NCBI GenBank assembly: GCA_014649355.1
Contig: BMSW01000020.1
Span: 1-64,000 of the forward strand
DNA: 64,000 nucleotides
Direction: 5' to 3'
DNA from: Streptomyces althioticus
GTDB taxonomy: Bacteria > Actinomycetota > Actinomycetes > Streptomycetales > Streptomycetaceae
Shown here piece by piece: positions 45,318-54,733 of this stretch. The notes under the pieces are model-generated. The model saw nothing but the letters and a program-made list of their open reading frames with translations, was not told the origin of the DNA and searched no databases. Numbering within the stretch: the stretch's first letter is position 1; each line of letters begins with the position of its first letter. Position numbers and translations under genes: made by a program.

Positions 45318-46121
45318 ATGTCGGACATCACACCGAACACCTCGCACGACGACCTCGCTAGCCGCCTGAGCCTGCCCCGCTATCCGCGCAGCAGCGCCTA
45401 CGACGCGCGGTGGGCCATCGACAACCAGATGGGCCCGCACGCGCTGTGGCTGCTGGAGTGGCTGGCCCCCGCCCTCGGCCTGGACACCCTGCGCCCCGGC
45501 GCGCGGGTGCTCGACCTGGGCTGCGGCCGCGCCATGACCTCGGTCTTCCTGGCCCGGGAGTACGACGTCCAGGTCACCGCCGCCGATCTGTGGATCAAGC
45601 CGGACGAGAACGCCGTCCGGATCGCCGAGGCGGGCGTCGCCGACCGCGTCCAGCCCGTCCTCGCGGAGGCGCACGACCTGCCCTTCGGGGCGGAGACCTT
45701 CGACGCCGTCGTCTCCGTCGACGCCTACCAGTACTTCGGCACCGACGACCTGTACCTGCCGACGCTGACCCGGCTGCTGAAGCCGGGCGGGCGGATCGGG
45801 GTCGTCGTCCCGTCCCTGTCCGAGGAGATCGAGGGCAGTGAACCGCCGGAGCATCTGCGGCCCTTCTGGGAGCCCGCGTTCTGGTGCTTCCACAGCCCCG
45901 CCTGGTGGCGCCGCCACTGGACCCGCAGCGGGGCGGTGGACGTCCTGGCGGCCGACTGGCTGGAGGATGGCTGGCGGGAGTGGCTGCTGTGGAGCGAGAC
46001 CGTCGCCGAGCGCCACCCCGACGAGTTCCATGTACGGATGAGCCGGGAGAACGCGCGGCTGGTGCGCGCCGACCAGGGCCGCACGCTGGGCTTCACCCGC
46101 GTGGTGGGCCGTCGCCGCTGA
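45318..46121 (+). CDS. SAM-dependent class I methyltransferase
   Basis: The 267-residue protein starts at the ATG after AAGGAG. It has motif I VLDLGCGRAMTSVFLA, an acidic residue after strand 2 (VTAADLWIKPDENAVRI), DLPFGAETFDAVVSVDAYQYFG (motif II) and LKPGGRIGVVVP (motif III). The C-terminal half is Trp-rich (PFWEPAFWCFHSPAWWRRHW), with an unknown substrate pocket. Single gene closed by a strong terminator. Confidence 0.88.
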   Translation: MSDITPNTSHDDLASRLSLPRYPRSSAYDARWAIDNQMGPHALWLLEWLAPALGLDTLRPGARVLDLGCGRAMTSVFLAREYDVQVTAADLWIKPDENAVRIAEAGVADRVQPVLAEAHDLPFGAETFDAVVSVDAYQYFGTDDLYLPTLTRLLKPGGRIGVVVPSLSEEIEGSEPPEHLRPFWEPAFWCFHSPAWWRRHWTRSGAVDVLAADWLEDGWREWLLWSETVAERHPDEFHVRMSRENARLVRADQGRTLGFTRVVGRRR

Positions 46122-46135
46122 CCCGCCCGCGACAC

Positions 46136-46174
46136 GGGAAGGGGGGCGCACCCGTCAGGTGCGCCCCCCTTCCC
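46136..46174. terminator. Bidirectional terminator between methyltransferase and gatB
   Basis: A perfect 17-bp stem, GGGAAGGGGGGCGCACC with its complement, and a CGTCA loop lie between the two convergent genes, 14 bases from the methyltransferase stop and 15 from the gatB stop. Confidence 0.85.
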
Positions 46175-46189
46175 GCGTGCCATTCGGGC

Positions 46190-47701
46190 TCAGCCCTCGA
46201 CGCCCAGCTTCTGAAGGATCAGCTCCTTCACCCGGGCCGCGTCCGCCTGACCGCGCGTGGCCTTCATGACCGCGCCGACCAGCGCACCGGCCGCGGCGAC
46301 CTTGCCGCCGCGGATCTTGTCCGCGACGCCCGGGTTGCCGGCGATCGCCTCGTCGACGGCGGCGGTGAGCGCGCCCTCGTCGGAGACGACCTTCAGGCCG
46401 CGCTTCTCCACGACCTCGTCCGGCGTGCCCTCACCGGCGAGGACACCCTCGATGACCTGGCGGGCCAGCTTGTCGTTCAGCTCGCCCTTGGTCACCAGCT
46501 CGGTGACCCGGGCCACCTGCGCCGGGGTGATCGCCAGCTCGTCCAGCGGCTTCTGCGACTCGTTGGCGCTGCGGGCCAGCTCGCCCATCCACCACTTGCG
46601 GGCGGAGGCCGCGTCGGCACCCGCGTCGATGGTCGCGACGATCAGGTCCAGCGCACCGGCGTTCAGGATGGCCTGCATGTCGGTGCCGGAGACGCCCCAC
46701 TCCTCGCGGAGCCGGTTGCGGCGCACCAGCGGCAGCTCGGGCAGGCCCGCGCGCAGCTCCTCGACCCACTCGCGGGACGGTGCCACGGGCACCAGGTCCG
46801 GCTCGGGGAAGTACCGGTAGTCCTCGGCCTCCTCCTTCACACGGCCCGACGTCGTCGACCCCGTGTCCTCGTGGAAGTGCCGGGTCTCCTGGACGATCGT
46901 GCCGCCGGACGACAGCACGGCCGCGTGCCGCTGGATCTCGAAGCGGGCGGCACGCTCGACGGAACGCAGCGAGTTGACGTTCTTCGTCTCCGAGCGCGTA
47001 CCGAACTTCTCGGTGCCGTGCGGGCGCAGCGACAGGTTCACGTCGCAGCGCATCTGGCCCATCTCCATGCGGGCCTCGGACACGCCGAGCGCCCGGATGA
47101 GCTCGCGCAGCTCACGGACGTAGGCCCGGGCCACCTCGGGGGCGCGCTCGCCCGCTCCCTCGATCGGCTTGGTGACGATCTCGATGAGCGGGATGCCGGC
47201 GCGGTTGTAGTCGAGGAGGGAGTGCGAGGCGCCGTGGATACGGCCGGTGGCGCCGCCGACGTGCAGCGACTTGCCGGTGTCCTCCTCCATGTGGGCGCGC
47301 TCGATCTCCACGCGGAAGGTCTCGCCGTCCTCCAGCTGCACGTCGAGGTAGCCGTTGAAGGCGATCGGCTCGTCGTACTGGGAGGTCTGGAAGTTCTTCG
47401 GCATGTCCGGATAGAAGTAGTTCTTCCGGGCGAAGCGGCACCACTCGGCGATCTCGCAGTTCAGCGCGAGGCCGATCTTGATCGCGGACTCGACGCCGGT
47501 CGCGTTGACGACCGGGAGCGCGCCGGGCAGGCCGAGGCAGACCGGGCAGGTCTGGGTGTTCGGGTCGGCGCCGAGCGCGGTCGAGCAGCCGCAGAACATC
47601 TTGGTGGCGGTGCCGAGTTCGACATGGACCTCGAGGCCCATGACGGGGTCGTACGACGCGAGCGCGTCCTCGTACGACACCAGGTCGGTCGTGGTGGTCA
47701 C
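46190..47701 (-). CDS. gatB: Aspartyl/glutamyl-tRNA amidotransferase subunit B
   Basis: The 503-residue protein starts at GTG. It has the GatB cradle (YDPVMGLEVHVELGTATKMFCGCS, CPVCLGLPGALPVVN, FYPDMPKNFQTSQYD) with the Cys zinc ligands, and a C-terminal YqeY-like tRNA-binding tail (KGELNDKLARQVIEGVLAGEGTPDEVV). It phosphorylates Glu- or Asp-tRNA and receives ammonia from GatA, making Gln-tRNA and Asn-tRNA. It is the last gene of the gatC-gatA-orf-gatB operon. Confidence 0.96.
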   Translation of the reverse strand: MTTTTDLVSYEDALASYDPVMGLEVHVELGTATKMFCGCSTALGADPNTQTCPVCLGLPGALPVVNATGVESAIKIGLALNCEIAEWCRFARKNYFYPDMPKNFQTSQYDEPIAFNGYLDVQLEDGETFRVEIERAHMEEDTGKSLHVGGATGRIHGASHSLLDYNRAGIPLIEIVTKPIEGAGERAPEVARAYVRELRELIRALGVSEARMEMGQMRCDVNLSLRPHGTEKFGTRSETKNVNSLRSVERAARFEIQRHAAVLSSGGTIVQETRHFHEDTGSTTSGRVKEEAEDYRYFPEPDLVPVAPSREWVEELRAGLPELPLVRRNRLREEWGVSGTDMQAILNAGALDLIVATIDAGADAASARKWWMGELARSANESQKPLDELAITPAQVARVTELVTKGELNDKLARQVIEGVLAGEGTPDEVVEKRGLKVVSDEGALTAAVDEAIAGNPGVADKIRGGKVAAAGALVGAVMKATRGQADAARVKELILQKLGVEG

Positions 47702-47717
47702 GGTGAAAACTTCCCTC

Positions 47718-47957
47718 TCAGCCCAGCAGGACGTCGTCGTCGCCCAGCCGCTTCAGCTCGCGGTAGAGGATGGCGAGGCCGGTGACGATGGCGGCGGCGG
47801 ACACGGTGGCGTCGATCAGGACCAGGGTGTCCTTCTCGGCGCGCGCCGTCTTCAGCCGCTTGGCGACGCCGAACGCGCCGAACGCGGTGGCGGCCATGGA
47901 CAGGTACGTACCGGACCGGGACTTCTTGAATCCCTTGGCCTTGGTCAGTGCACTCAC
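47718..47957 (-). CDS. Small protein inserted in the gat operon (79 aa)
   Basis: GTG 47957 overlaps the gatA stop by four bases, so it is translationally coupled, and it ends 16 bases before gatB. The sequence MSALTKAKGFKKSRSGTYLS is basic. A hydrophobic stretch (MAATAFGAFGVAKR), a helix VLIDATVSAAAIVTGLAILYREL and a polar tail follow. One or two membrane segments are likely. I know no function. Its tight packing inside GatCAB is notable. Confidence 0.75.
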   Translation of the reverse strand: MSALTKAKGFKKSRSGTYLSMAATAFGAFGVAKRLKTARAEKDTLVLIDATVSAAAIVTGLAILYRELKRLGDDDVLLG

Positions 47958-49450
47958 AGCGACGGAGCCTCCTCGAGCAGCGGGTGGCCCCACTTTTCCA
48001 CGAAGGCGGCCTCGACGGCGGCACCCACCTTGTAGAGGCGGTCGTCCTTCATGACCGGGGCGATGATCTGCAGGCCGACCGGCAGGTTGTCCTCCGGCGC
48101 GAGGCCGCAGGGCAGCGACATGGCGGCGTTGCCCGCCAGGTTGGTCGGGATGGTGCACAGGTCCGCGAGGTACATCGCCATCGGGTCGTCGGCGCGCTCG
48201 CCGATCGGGAAGGCGGTGGTCGGGGTCGTCGGGGAGACGATCACGTCGACCTGCTCGAAGGCCTGGTCGAAGTCCCGCTTGATGAGCGTGCGGACCTTCT
48301 GGGCGCTGCCGTAGTACGCGTCGTAGTAGCCGGAGCTGAGCGCGTACGTGCCGAGCATGATGCGGCGCTTGACCTCGTCGCCGAAGCCGGCCTCGCGGGT
48401 CAGCGAGGTGACCTCCTCGGCGGAGTGCGTGCCGTCGTCGCCGACGCGCGCGCCGTAGCGCAGGCCGTCGAAGCGGGCGAGGTTGGAGGAGCACTCGGAC
48501 GGCGCGATCAGGTAGTACGCGGAGAGCGCCAGGTCGAAGGACGGGCAGTCCAGCTCGACGATCTCGGCGCCGAGCTCCTTGAGCATCTGCACCGACTCGT
48601 CGAACCGCTGGACGACGCCGGCCTGGTAGCCCTCGCCGCGGAACTGCTTGACGACGCCGACGCGCATGCCCTGGACGCTGCCGTTGCGGGCGGCCTCCAC
48701 GACCGGCGGGACCGGCTCGTCGATGGAGGTGGAGTCCATCGGGTCGTGTCCGGCGATCACCTCGTGCAGCAGGGCCGCGTCCAGGACCGTGCGGGCGCAG
48801 GGGCCGCCCTGGTCGAGGGAGGAGGAGAACGCCACCATGCCGTACCGGGACACCGCGCCGTACGTCGGCTTCACGCCGACCGTGCCGGTGACGGCGGCCG
48901 GCTGGCGGATCGAGCCGCCGGTGTCGGTGCCGATGGCGAGCGGCGCCATGTGCGCGGCGAGCGCGGCGGAGGAGCCGCCGCCGGAGCCGCCGGGGATGCG
49001 GGTGAGGTCCCACGGGTTGCCGGTCGGGCCGTAGGCGCTGTTCTCGGTGGAGGACCCCATGGCGAACTCGTCCATGTTGGTCTTGCCGAGGATGACGACG
49101 TCGGCGTCCTTGAGGCGCTTGGTGAGCGTCGCGTCGTACGGCGGGATCCAGCCCTCGAGGATCTTGGAGCCGACGGTGGTCGGGATGCCCTCGGTGGTGA
49201 AGATGTCCTTCAGCGCGAGGGGCACACCGGCCAGCGGGCCGAGCTGCTCGCCGCGCTCGCGCTTGGCGTCGACGGCGCGGGCCTGCGCGAGGGCGCCCTC
49301 ACGGTCGACGTGCAGGAAGGCGTGCACCTTCTCGTCGACGGCCTCGATGCGGGCCAGGTGGGCCTCGGTGACCTCGACCGCGGTGAGTTCGCCGGAGGCG
49401 ATCTTCGCGGCGGTCTCGGCCGCGGTGAGCTTGATGATGTGATCGCTCAT
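47954..49450 (-). CDS. gatA: Aspartyl/glutamyl-tRNA amidotransferase subunit A
   Basis: The 498-residue protein is an amidase-signature enzyme that frees ammonia from glutamine. The Ser-cisSer-Lys triad lies in VPLALKDIFTTEGIPTT (Lys), GGSGGGSSAALAAHMAPLAIGTDTGGSIRQPA (both Ser). ILGKTNMDEFAMGSSTENS is the family block just before. It starts 6 bases after gatC and ends in the overlap with the small gene. Confidence 0.96.
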   Translation of the reverse strand: MSDHIIKLTAAETAAKIASGELTAVEVTEAHLARIEAVDEKVHAFLHVDREGALAQARAVDAKRERGEQLGPLAGVPLALKDIFTTEGIPTTVGSKILEGWIPPYDATLTKRLKDADVVILGKTNMDEFAMGSSTENSAYGPTGNPWDLTRIPGGSGGGSSAALAAHMAPLAIGTDTGGSIRQPAAVTGTVGVKPTYGAVSRYGMVAFSSSLDQGGPCARTVLDAALLHEVIAGHDPMDSTSIDEPVPPVVEAARNGSVQGMRVGVVKQFRGEGYQAGVVQRFDESVQMLKELGAEIVELDCPSFDLALSAYYLIAPSECSSNLARFDGLRYGARVGDDGTHSAEEVTSLTREAGFGDEVKRRIMLGTYALSSGYYDAYYGSAQKVRTLIKRDFDQAFEQVDVIVSPTTPTTAFPIGERADDPMAMYLADLCTIPTNLAGNAAMSLPCGLAPEDNLPVGLQIIAPVMKDDRLYKVGAAVEAAFVEKWGHPLLEEAPSL

Positions 49451-49456
49451 GGCGGT

Positions 49457-49753
49457 TTACTCCTCCCCCAGGATCTGCGGCACCTTGAAACGCTGCTGCT
49501 CCTGGGCCGGGGCGCCGGAGAGCGCCTGCTCGGGGGTGAGCGAGGGACGGACCTCGTCGGCCCGCATGACGTTCGTCAGCGGGAGCGGGTGCGAGGTCGG
49601 CGGTACGTCTTGGTCGGCGACCTCGCTGACGCGGGCGACCGCGCCGATGATGTCGTCGAGCTGGCCCGCGAAGTGGTCGAGCTCTTCGGGCTTCAGCTCC
49701 AGACGCGCCAGCCGGGCGAGGTGGGCGACCTCCTCGCGCGTGATGCCAGGCAT
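49457..49753 (-). CDS. gatC: Aspartyl/glutamyl-tRNA amidotransferase subunit C
   Basis: The 98-residue protein, from ATG behind AGAGGATC, reads MPGITREEVAHLARLARLELKPEELDHFAGQLDDIIGAVARV and then wraps with NVMRADEVRPSLTPEQAL and RFKVPQIL at the end. This is the standard GatC belt that holds GatA and GatB together. First gene of the operon. Confidence 0.95.
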   Translation of the reverse strand: MPGITREEVAHLARLARLELKPEELDHFAGQLDDIIGAVARVSEVADQDVPPTSHPLPLTNVMRADEVRPSLTPEQALSGAPAQEQQRFKVPQILGEE

Positions 49754-49840
49754 GCAGCGATCCTCTGGGGTGAGTGTGTGTGGTTTGGGACCAATCCTAT
49801 GGGGCGGGCACCCATGCCCGTGAAACCCGTCGCCCCATAA

Positions 49841-49990
49841 GGGGCGCGGGGAACTGCGCGACCGGCCACGGCGGACCCGCGGCCGCACGAAGCGACCGCA
49901 CCCTCGCCAGGCAACGCAACGCGGACTCCCGGGCCCCGCAAGGGGCGCGGGGAACTGCGCGACCAGCCACAGCGGACCCGCACCCGGCGT
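49841..49990 (+). repeat. Two direct copies of a dispersed intergenic repeat
   Basis: Copies at 49841-49886 and 49942-49990 share GGGGCGCGGGGAACTGCGCG followed by ACC(G/A)GCCAC(G/A)GCGGACCCGC. Each is preceded by a short stem-loop, GCCCC-ATAA-GGGGC or GCCCC-GCAA-GGGGC. An inverted copy is at 352-394. They fill most of the gap upstream of gatC (49754-50010), where no gene is seen. Similar sequences are, from memory, scattered in streptomycete intergenic regions. Confidence 0.8.
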
Positions 49991-50010
49991 ACGGCGGTGT
50001 CGGGCGGAGG

Positions 50011-52263
50011 TCAGTCCTCCGCCGTACCCGTGGCCGCCGGCAAGGCGGCCGCCGGCCGCTGCCACCCCCGCGACCCCCGCGCCAGCAGCCACGCCGTGGT
50101 CTCGTCCGGCGGCATCGCGGCCGCGACCAGCCATCCCTGGACCGCGTCGCACCGCAGGTCCCGCAGCCGTTCCCACGTCTCGTCGTCCTCGACGCCCTCG
50201 GCGACGACGAGCAGGCCCAGCGAGTGGGCCAGGTCGATCGTGCAGCGCACGATCTCCGCGTCCTCCGTGTCGACCGCCAGCCGGGCCACGAACGAGCGGT
50301 CGATCTTCAGCTCGCTCACCGGCAGCCGCCGCAGGTGCACCAGGGAGGAGTAGCCCGTGCCGAAGTCGTCGAGGGACATCTTCACGCCGTGGCCGGTCAG
50401 CGCGTTGAGGGTGTCGGCGGCCCGCGTGGGGTCCTCCAGCAGCACGTGCTCGGTGATCTCCAGCTGGAGCGCTCCCGCGGGCACCCCGTGCCGGGCCAGG
50501 CGGGCGGCGACGGAGCCGGCGAAGCCGGGGCTGTGCACGTCCCGCGGCGAGACGTTGACGGCGACCGGCACGAACAGCCCCTGGGAACGCCACGCGGCGA
50601 CCTGCCCGAGCGCCGTCTCCAGCACGTACTCGGTGAGCTGGGGCATCAGTCCCGACGACTCGGCTATCGCTATGAACTCGTCCGGGGGGACCCGCCCGCG
50701 CTCCGGGTGCACCCACCGCACCAGCGCCTCGAGGCCGGAGACCTGGCCGTCGAAGCGGACCTTGGGCTGGTAGTGCAGCTCCACCTCGTGCGCGTCGAGG
50801 GCGCGGCGCAGATCACCCAGCAGCCCGAGCCGGTCGGGGGTGTTGGAGTCCCGTTTGGACTCGTACGCCTCGACGCCCGTGCGGTCCCGCTTGGCCTGGT
50901 ACATCGCCACGTCCGCGCGGCGCAGCAGTCCCTCGGCGTCGGACGCGTGGTCCGGGAAGACGGCGACTCCCGCACTCGCCTCCAGGACGAGGGTGAGCCC
51001 GTCGAGGTCGAGCGGGGAGCTGAGGGCCGCGACGAGTCCGCGGGCGGCGCGGGTCGCGGACGTCGTGGAGTCCGCGGCGGGCAGTAACACCGCGAACTCG
51101 TCGCCGCCGAGCCGCGCGGCCTCCGCCCCGCGCGGCAGGGCCGCTCTCAGCCGGTCGGCGATCTGCAGCAGCAGCCGGTCGCCCGCGAGATGGCCGAGGG
51201 TGTCGTTGACCGACCGGAAGCGGTCGAGGTCGATGAGCATGAGCGCGGCGCGGGAGCCTGCCCGCTCGGCGTCGTCCAGCGCGGTCCAGATGCGCTCCTG
51301 GAGCCACTGCCGGTTGGGCAGTCCGGTCAGCGGGTCGCGCAGCTGCTCCTCGGCCCGCGCGCGGGCTATCCACAGGGTGGAGTCGAGGGCGATCAGCGGG
51401 ATGGCGAACAGCGGCAGCAGCACGGGCTTGGCATCGGCGACCACGCACACCAGCGGGGCGATGCCGAGCAGGGCGACCGCGACGAGCCCCTGGCGGACCA
51501 GGGCGGTGCGGGCGACGGTGGGCAGGCCCGAGCGAGGGGTGTGCAGGTACCACAGCAGGGTGCGGGTGACCGCGAGATAGGCGGCGGCGACGAGCACCAC
51601 CCCGGGACCGGTGTAGAGGGTCCAGGTGTCGGGGGTGGACGGCGACTCGACGGACGGCACGGTGCCGAACGCGGCCAGGACGAGCGCTCCGGCGCCGATG
51701 CCGAGCAGGTCGACCGCGCCGTGCAGCACGCCCTGCCGCCAGCGGCCCCGGCGGGCTATGCCGACCAGCACGACGACGGTGAGGCTGACCATGCCGGCCG
51801 GGACCCAGCCGTAGAGCAGCAGCACGGCGAGGGTGAGGGCCGCGCCGGAGCCGGTGCCGCCCCACCAGCGGGAGCGGCCCAGCATCACCAGGTGGCCGAC
51901 GACGATGCCGGTGAGCACGGCCAGCGACCAGCCGACGGTGCCGGACGGGAAGAGGGCGTGGCCGCCGGTGAAGGCGCGCAGGAAGCCCGCGCCGAGGACG
52001 AAGCCGGCGGCCGCGACGACCGCGGTGGGCAACGCGGGCCAGGACGGGTGCCGTTCGGTCTCCGTCGCGGTCTCCCCGATGCCGTGCCCGCCGGCCGGGC
52101 GTGCCGCGCCGGCGTCGCGCGCGTCCGCGGCGCGTGCCCCGGTGCGCCCCCGCGCGTCCGGTCGCTCCGCGGGCCGCCCGTCCTCACGGCCGCGCCGCCG
52201 GACGACCGCAAGGCGGCGCAGGCGCAGCCGTGAGCCCGGGGCGGCGCTCTCGGTCGGTTCCAT
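50011..52263 (-). CDS. rmdB: Membrane GGDEF-EAL bifunctional c-di-GMP enzyme, RmdB-like
   Basis: From ATG 52263 the protein is 750 residues. An Arg-rich tail and about ten membrane helices precede GGDEF (AARLGGDEFAVLLP) and EAL domains. Both active sites look intact: GLEALVRWVHPERG, VAVNVSPRD, EITEHVLLED and SLDDFGTGYSSL all have their metal or catalytic residues. The GGDEF domain lacks the RxxD inhibitory site. In S. coelicolor the protein at this position is, as I recall, RmdB, a c-di-GMP-turnover enzyme affecting aerial development. Single gene. Confidence 0.88.
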   Translation of the reverse strand: MEPTESAAPGSRLRLRRLAVVRRRGREDGRPAERPDARGRTGARAADARDAGAARPAGGHGIGETATETERHPSWPALPTAVVAAAGFVLGAGFLRAFTGGHALFPSGTVGWSLAVLTGIVVGHLVMLGRSRWWGGTGSGAALTLAVLLLYGWVPAGMVSLTVVVLVGIARRGRWRQGVLHGAVDLLGIGAGALVLAAFGTVPSVESPSTPDTWTLYTGPGVVLVAAAYLAVTRTLLWYLHTPRSGLPTVARTALVRQGLVAVALLGIAPLVCVVADAKPVLLPLFAIPLIALDSTLWIARARAEEQLRDPLTGLPNRQWLQERIWTALDDAERAGSRAALMLIDLDRFRSVNDTLGHLAGDRLLLQIADRLRAALPRGAEAARLGGDEFAVLLPAADSTTSATRAARGLVAALSSPLDLDGLTLVLEASAGVAVFPDHASDAEGLLRRADVAMYQAKRDRTGVEAYESKRDSNTPDRLGLLGDLRRALDAHEVELHYQPKVRFDGQVSGLEALVRWVHPERGRVPPDEFIAIAESSGLMPQLTEYVLETALGQVAAWRSQGLFVPVAVNVSPRDVHSPGFAGSVAARLARHGVPAGALQLEITEHVLLEDPTRAADTLNALTGHGVKMSLDDFGTGYSSLVHLRRLPVSELKIDRSFVARLAVDTEDAEIVRCTIDLAHSLGLLVVAEGVEDDETWERLRDLRCDAVQGWLVAAAMPPDETTAWLLARGSRGWQRPAAALPAATGTAED

Positions 52264-52523
52264 TCCCGTCCCTCTCACAGCCGGCGGTGCCCACGCCACG
52301 CGGCCCGATGCCCGACATCCCTCAGCGGCTCCGCCGTGGAAAGCCCTTCCCCGGACCCGTCACGGGTACGGGGGTTGCCCCGACCGCAACTGGGCACGGC
52401 AGGCGCACATCTCAACAGTAGGCCGCGGAAGGCTTGTACGGGCACCGGTCGCCGACGGTTGCCCGAATGCGCCCCAGCCACCCGTATGCATCTGGTATGC
52501 GCCGATCGGGGGGCCTTCAACCG
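52264..52523. other. rmdB upstream region, no gene seen
   Basis: This 260-base gap between the rmdB start and the ligA end holds the rmdB promoter. Near-repeats CCGTATGCATC and GGTATGCGCC occur at about 52482-52504. I see no clear BldD-type palindrome and no strong terminator for ligA. Confidence 0.3.
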
Positions 52524-54719
52524 CTACTCCTCGGCCGAAAGGGCGGCGTCGGCCGCGGCGTCGGGTCCCTCCTCCAACAGCACCTGGAAACCGTCCTCGT
52601 TCAGAACCGGCACCTTCAACTGCACCGCTTTGTCATACTTCGACCCTGGGTTGTCGCCCACGACGACGAACGACGTCTTCTTGGACACCGATCCGGTCAC
52701 CTTGGCGCCCCGGTTCTGCAGGGCCTCTTTCGCGCCATCCCGGGTGAAGTTCTCCAGGGTTCCGGTCACCACGACCGTGAGTCCTTCGAGCGGACGGGGG
52801 CCCTCGTCCTCGCCGGAGCGCTCGTCCTCCATGCGGACCCCGGCCGCCTTCCACTTGCGGATGATCTCCCGGTGCCAGTCCGCGGCGAACCACTCCTTGA
52901 GGGAGGCGGCGATGGTCGGGCCGACGCCCTCGGTGGCCGACAGCTCCTCCTCGGAGGCCTGCTCGATGCGGTCGATCGAGCGGAACTCCCGGGCCAGCGC
53001 CTCCGCCGCGACGGGGCCGACATGACGGATCGACAGGGCGGTGAGCACCCGGGCCAGCGGGCGCTCCTTCGCCGCGGCGATGTTCTCCAGCATCGCCAGG
53101 GCGTTCTTCTTCGGCTCGCCCTGCTGGTTGGCGAAGACGGTGACGACCTTCTCCTCGCCGGTCTTCGGGTCCCGCTTGGGCAGTCCGCTGTCCTGGTCGA
53201 GGACGTACGCCTTGATGGGCAGCAGCTGCTCGACGGTGAGGTCGAACAGGTCGCCCTCGTCCTTCAGCGGCGGCTCCTCCGGCTCCAGCGGGCCGGTGAG
53301 GGCCGCGGCGGCGACGTACCCGAAGTGCTCGATGTCCAGCGCCTTACGGCCGGCCAGGTAGAACAGCCGCTCACGCAACTGGGCGGGGCATGCCCTGGCG
53401 TTGGGGCAGCGCAGGTCGACGTCGCCCTCCTTCATCGGCCTGAGCGGGGTGCCGCACTCGGGGCACTCGGACGGCATCACGAACTCCCGCTCGCTGCCGT
53501 CCCGCAGGTCGGCCACCGGGCCGAGGATCTCCGGGATGACGTCGCCGGCCTTGCGCAGCACCACCGTGTCGCCGATGAGGACGCCCTTGGCCTTCACCAC
53601 GTCCTGGTTGTGCAGCGTGGCGAACTCGACCTCCGAGCCGGCCACCGTCACCGGCTCGACCTGCGCGTACGGCGTGACGCGGCCGGTGCGGCCGACGCCC
53701 ACGCGGATGTTCACCAGCTTGGTGTTGACCTCCTCGGGCGCGTACTTGTACGCGATGGCCCAGCGCGGGGCGCGGGAGGTGGTGCCGAGGCGGCCCTGGA
53801 GGGGGATCTCGTCGAGCTTGACGACGACGCCGTCGATCTCGTGGGCCACGGAGTGGCGGTTCTCGCCGTAGTAGGCGATGAATTCCCGCACGCCCTCCAG
53901 GCCGTCGACCACCTTGTTGTGCGGGGAGGTCGGCAGCCCCCACTCCTTCAGCAGGTCGTAGCCCTGGGAGAGGCGGGTCAGGCCCTTGTAGCCCTCGAGC
54001 ACGCCGATGCCGTGCACCACCATGTGCAGCGGGCGGGTGGCGGTGACCCGCGGGTCCTTCTGGCGCAGGGAACCGGCCGCCGCGTTGCGCGGGTTGGCGA
54101 ACGGCTTGTCGCCGGCCTCCACCAGCCGGGCGTTGAGCTCCTGGAACTTCTCCATCGGGAAGTAGACCTCGCCGCGGATCTCCACGACGTCGGGCACCTT
54201 GTCGCCCTTGAGGCGGTCCGGGATCTCGGCGATGGTGCGGACGTTGGGTGTGATGTCCTCGCCCGTGCGGCCGTCGCCGCGGGTCGCCGCGCGGACCAGC
54301 CGGCCGTGCTCGTAGGTGAGGTTGACCGCCAGGCCGTCGACCTTCAGCTCGCACAGGAAGTGGAAGGCCTGGTCGCCCAGTTCCCGGTGGATGCGGTCGG
54401 CCCAGGCGGCGAGGTCCTCGTCGTTGAAGGTGTTGTCCAGGGACAGCATCCGGGACCGGTGCTGGACGGAGGTGAACTCCGTCTCGTAGGCCCCGGCGAC
54501 CTTCTGGGTCGGCGACTCCGGCGTGCGCAGCTCCGGGTGGCGCTCCTCCAGCTCCTCGAGCTCCCGCAGCAGGCGGTCGAACTCCGCGTCGCTGATGACG
54601 GGCGCGTCGTTCACGTAGTACCGGAAGCGGTGCTCCTCGATCTGCTCGGCGAGCGTGGCGTGCTGCTCCCGCGCTTGTGCGGGCACGCTCGTCGTCTCCG
54701 CTTGCTTGTCGCCGGCCAC
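52524..54719 (-). CDS. ligA: NAD-dependent DNA ligase
   Basis: The 731-residue protein starts at GTG behind GGGAGGACACACG. It shows the complete LigA order: domain Ia (EQIEEHRFRYYVNDAPVISDAEFD), adenylation with the catalytic Lys126 in CELKVDGLAVNLTYEHG, the OB fold, a four-Cys zinc finger (CPECGTPLRP...CPNARACPAQ), HhH repeats and a C-terminal BRCT (LEGLTVVVTGTLENFTRDGAKEAL). It seals nicks in replication. The acidic C-terminal extension after BRCT is short. Confidence 0.96.
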   Translation of the reverse strand: MAGDKQAETTSVPAQAREQHATLAEQIEEHRFRYYVNDAPVISDAEFDRLLRELEELEERHPELRTPESPTQKVAGAYETEFTSVQHRSRMLSLDNTFNDEDLAAWADRIHRELGDQAFHFLCELKVDGLAVNLTYEHGRLVRAATRGDGRTGEDITPNVRTIAEIPDRLKGDKVPDVVEIRGEVYFPMEKFQELNARLVEAGDKPFANPRNAAAGSLRQKDPRVTATRPLHMVVHGIGVLEGYKGLTRLSQGYDLLKEWGLPTSPHNKVVDGLEGVREFIAYYGENRHSVAHEIDGVVVKLDEIPLQGRLGTTSRAPRWAIAYKYAPEEVNTKLVNIRVGVGRTGRVTPYAQVEPVTVAGSEVEFATLHNQDVVKAKGVLIGDTVVLRKAGDVIPEILGPVADLRDGSEREFVMPSECPECGTPLRPMKEGDVDLRCPNARACPAQLRERLFYLAGRKALDIEHFGYVAAAALTGPLEPEEPPLKDEGDLFDLTVEQLLPIKAYVLDQDSGLPKRDPKTGEEKVVTVFANQQGEPKKNALAMLENIAAAKERPLARVLTALSIRHVGPVAAEALAREFRSIDRIEQASEEELSATEGVGPTIAASLKEWFAADWHREIIRKWKAAGVRMEDERSGEDEGPRPLEGLTVVVTGTLENFTRDGAKEALQNRGAKVTGSVSKKTSFVVVGDNPGSKYDKAVQLKVPVLNEDGFQVLLEEGPDAAADAALSAEE

Positions 54720-54733
54720 CGTGTGTCCTCCCG

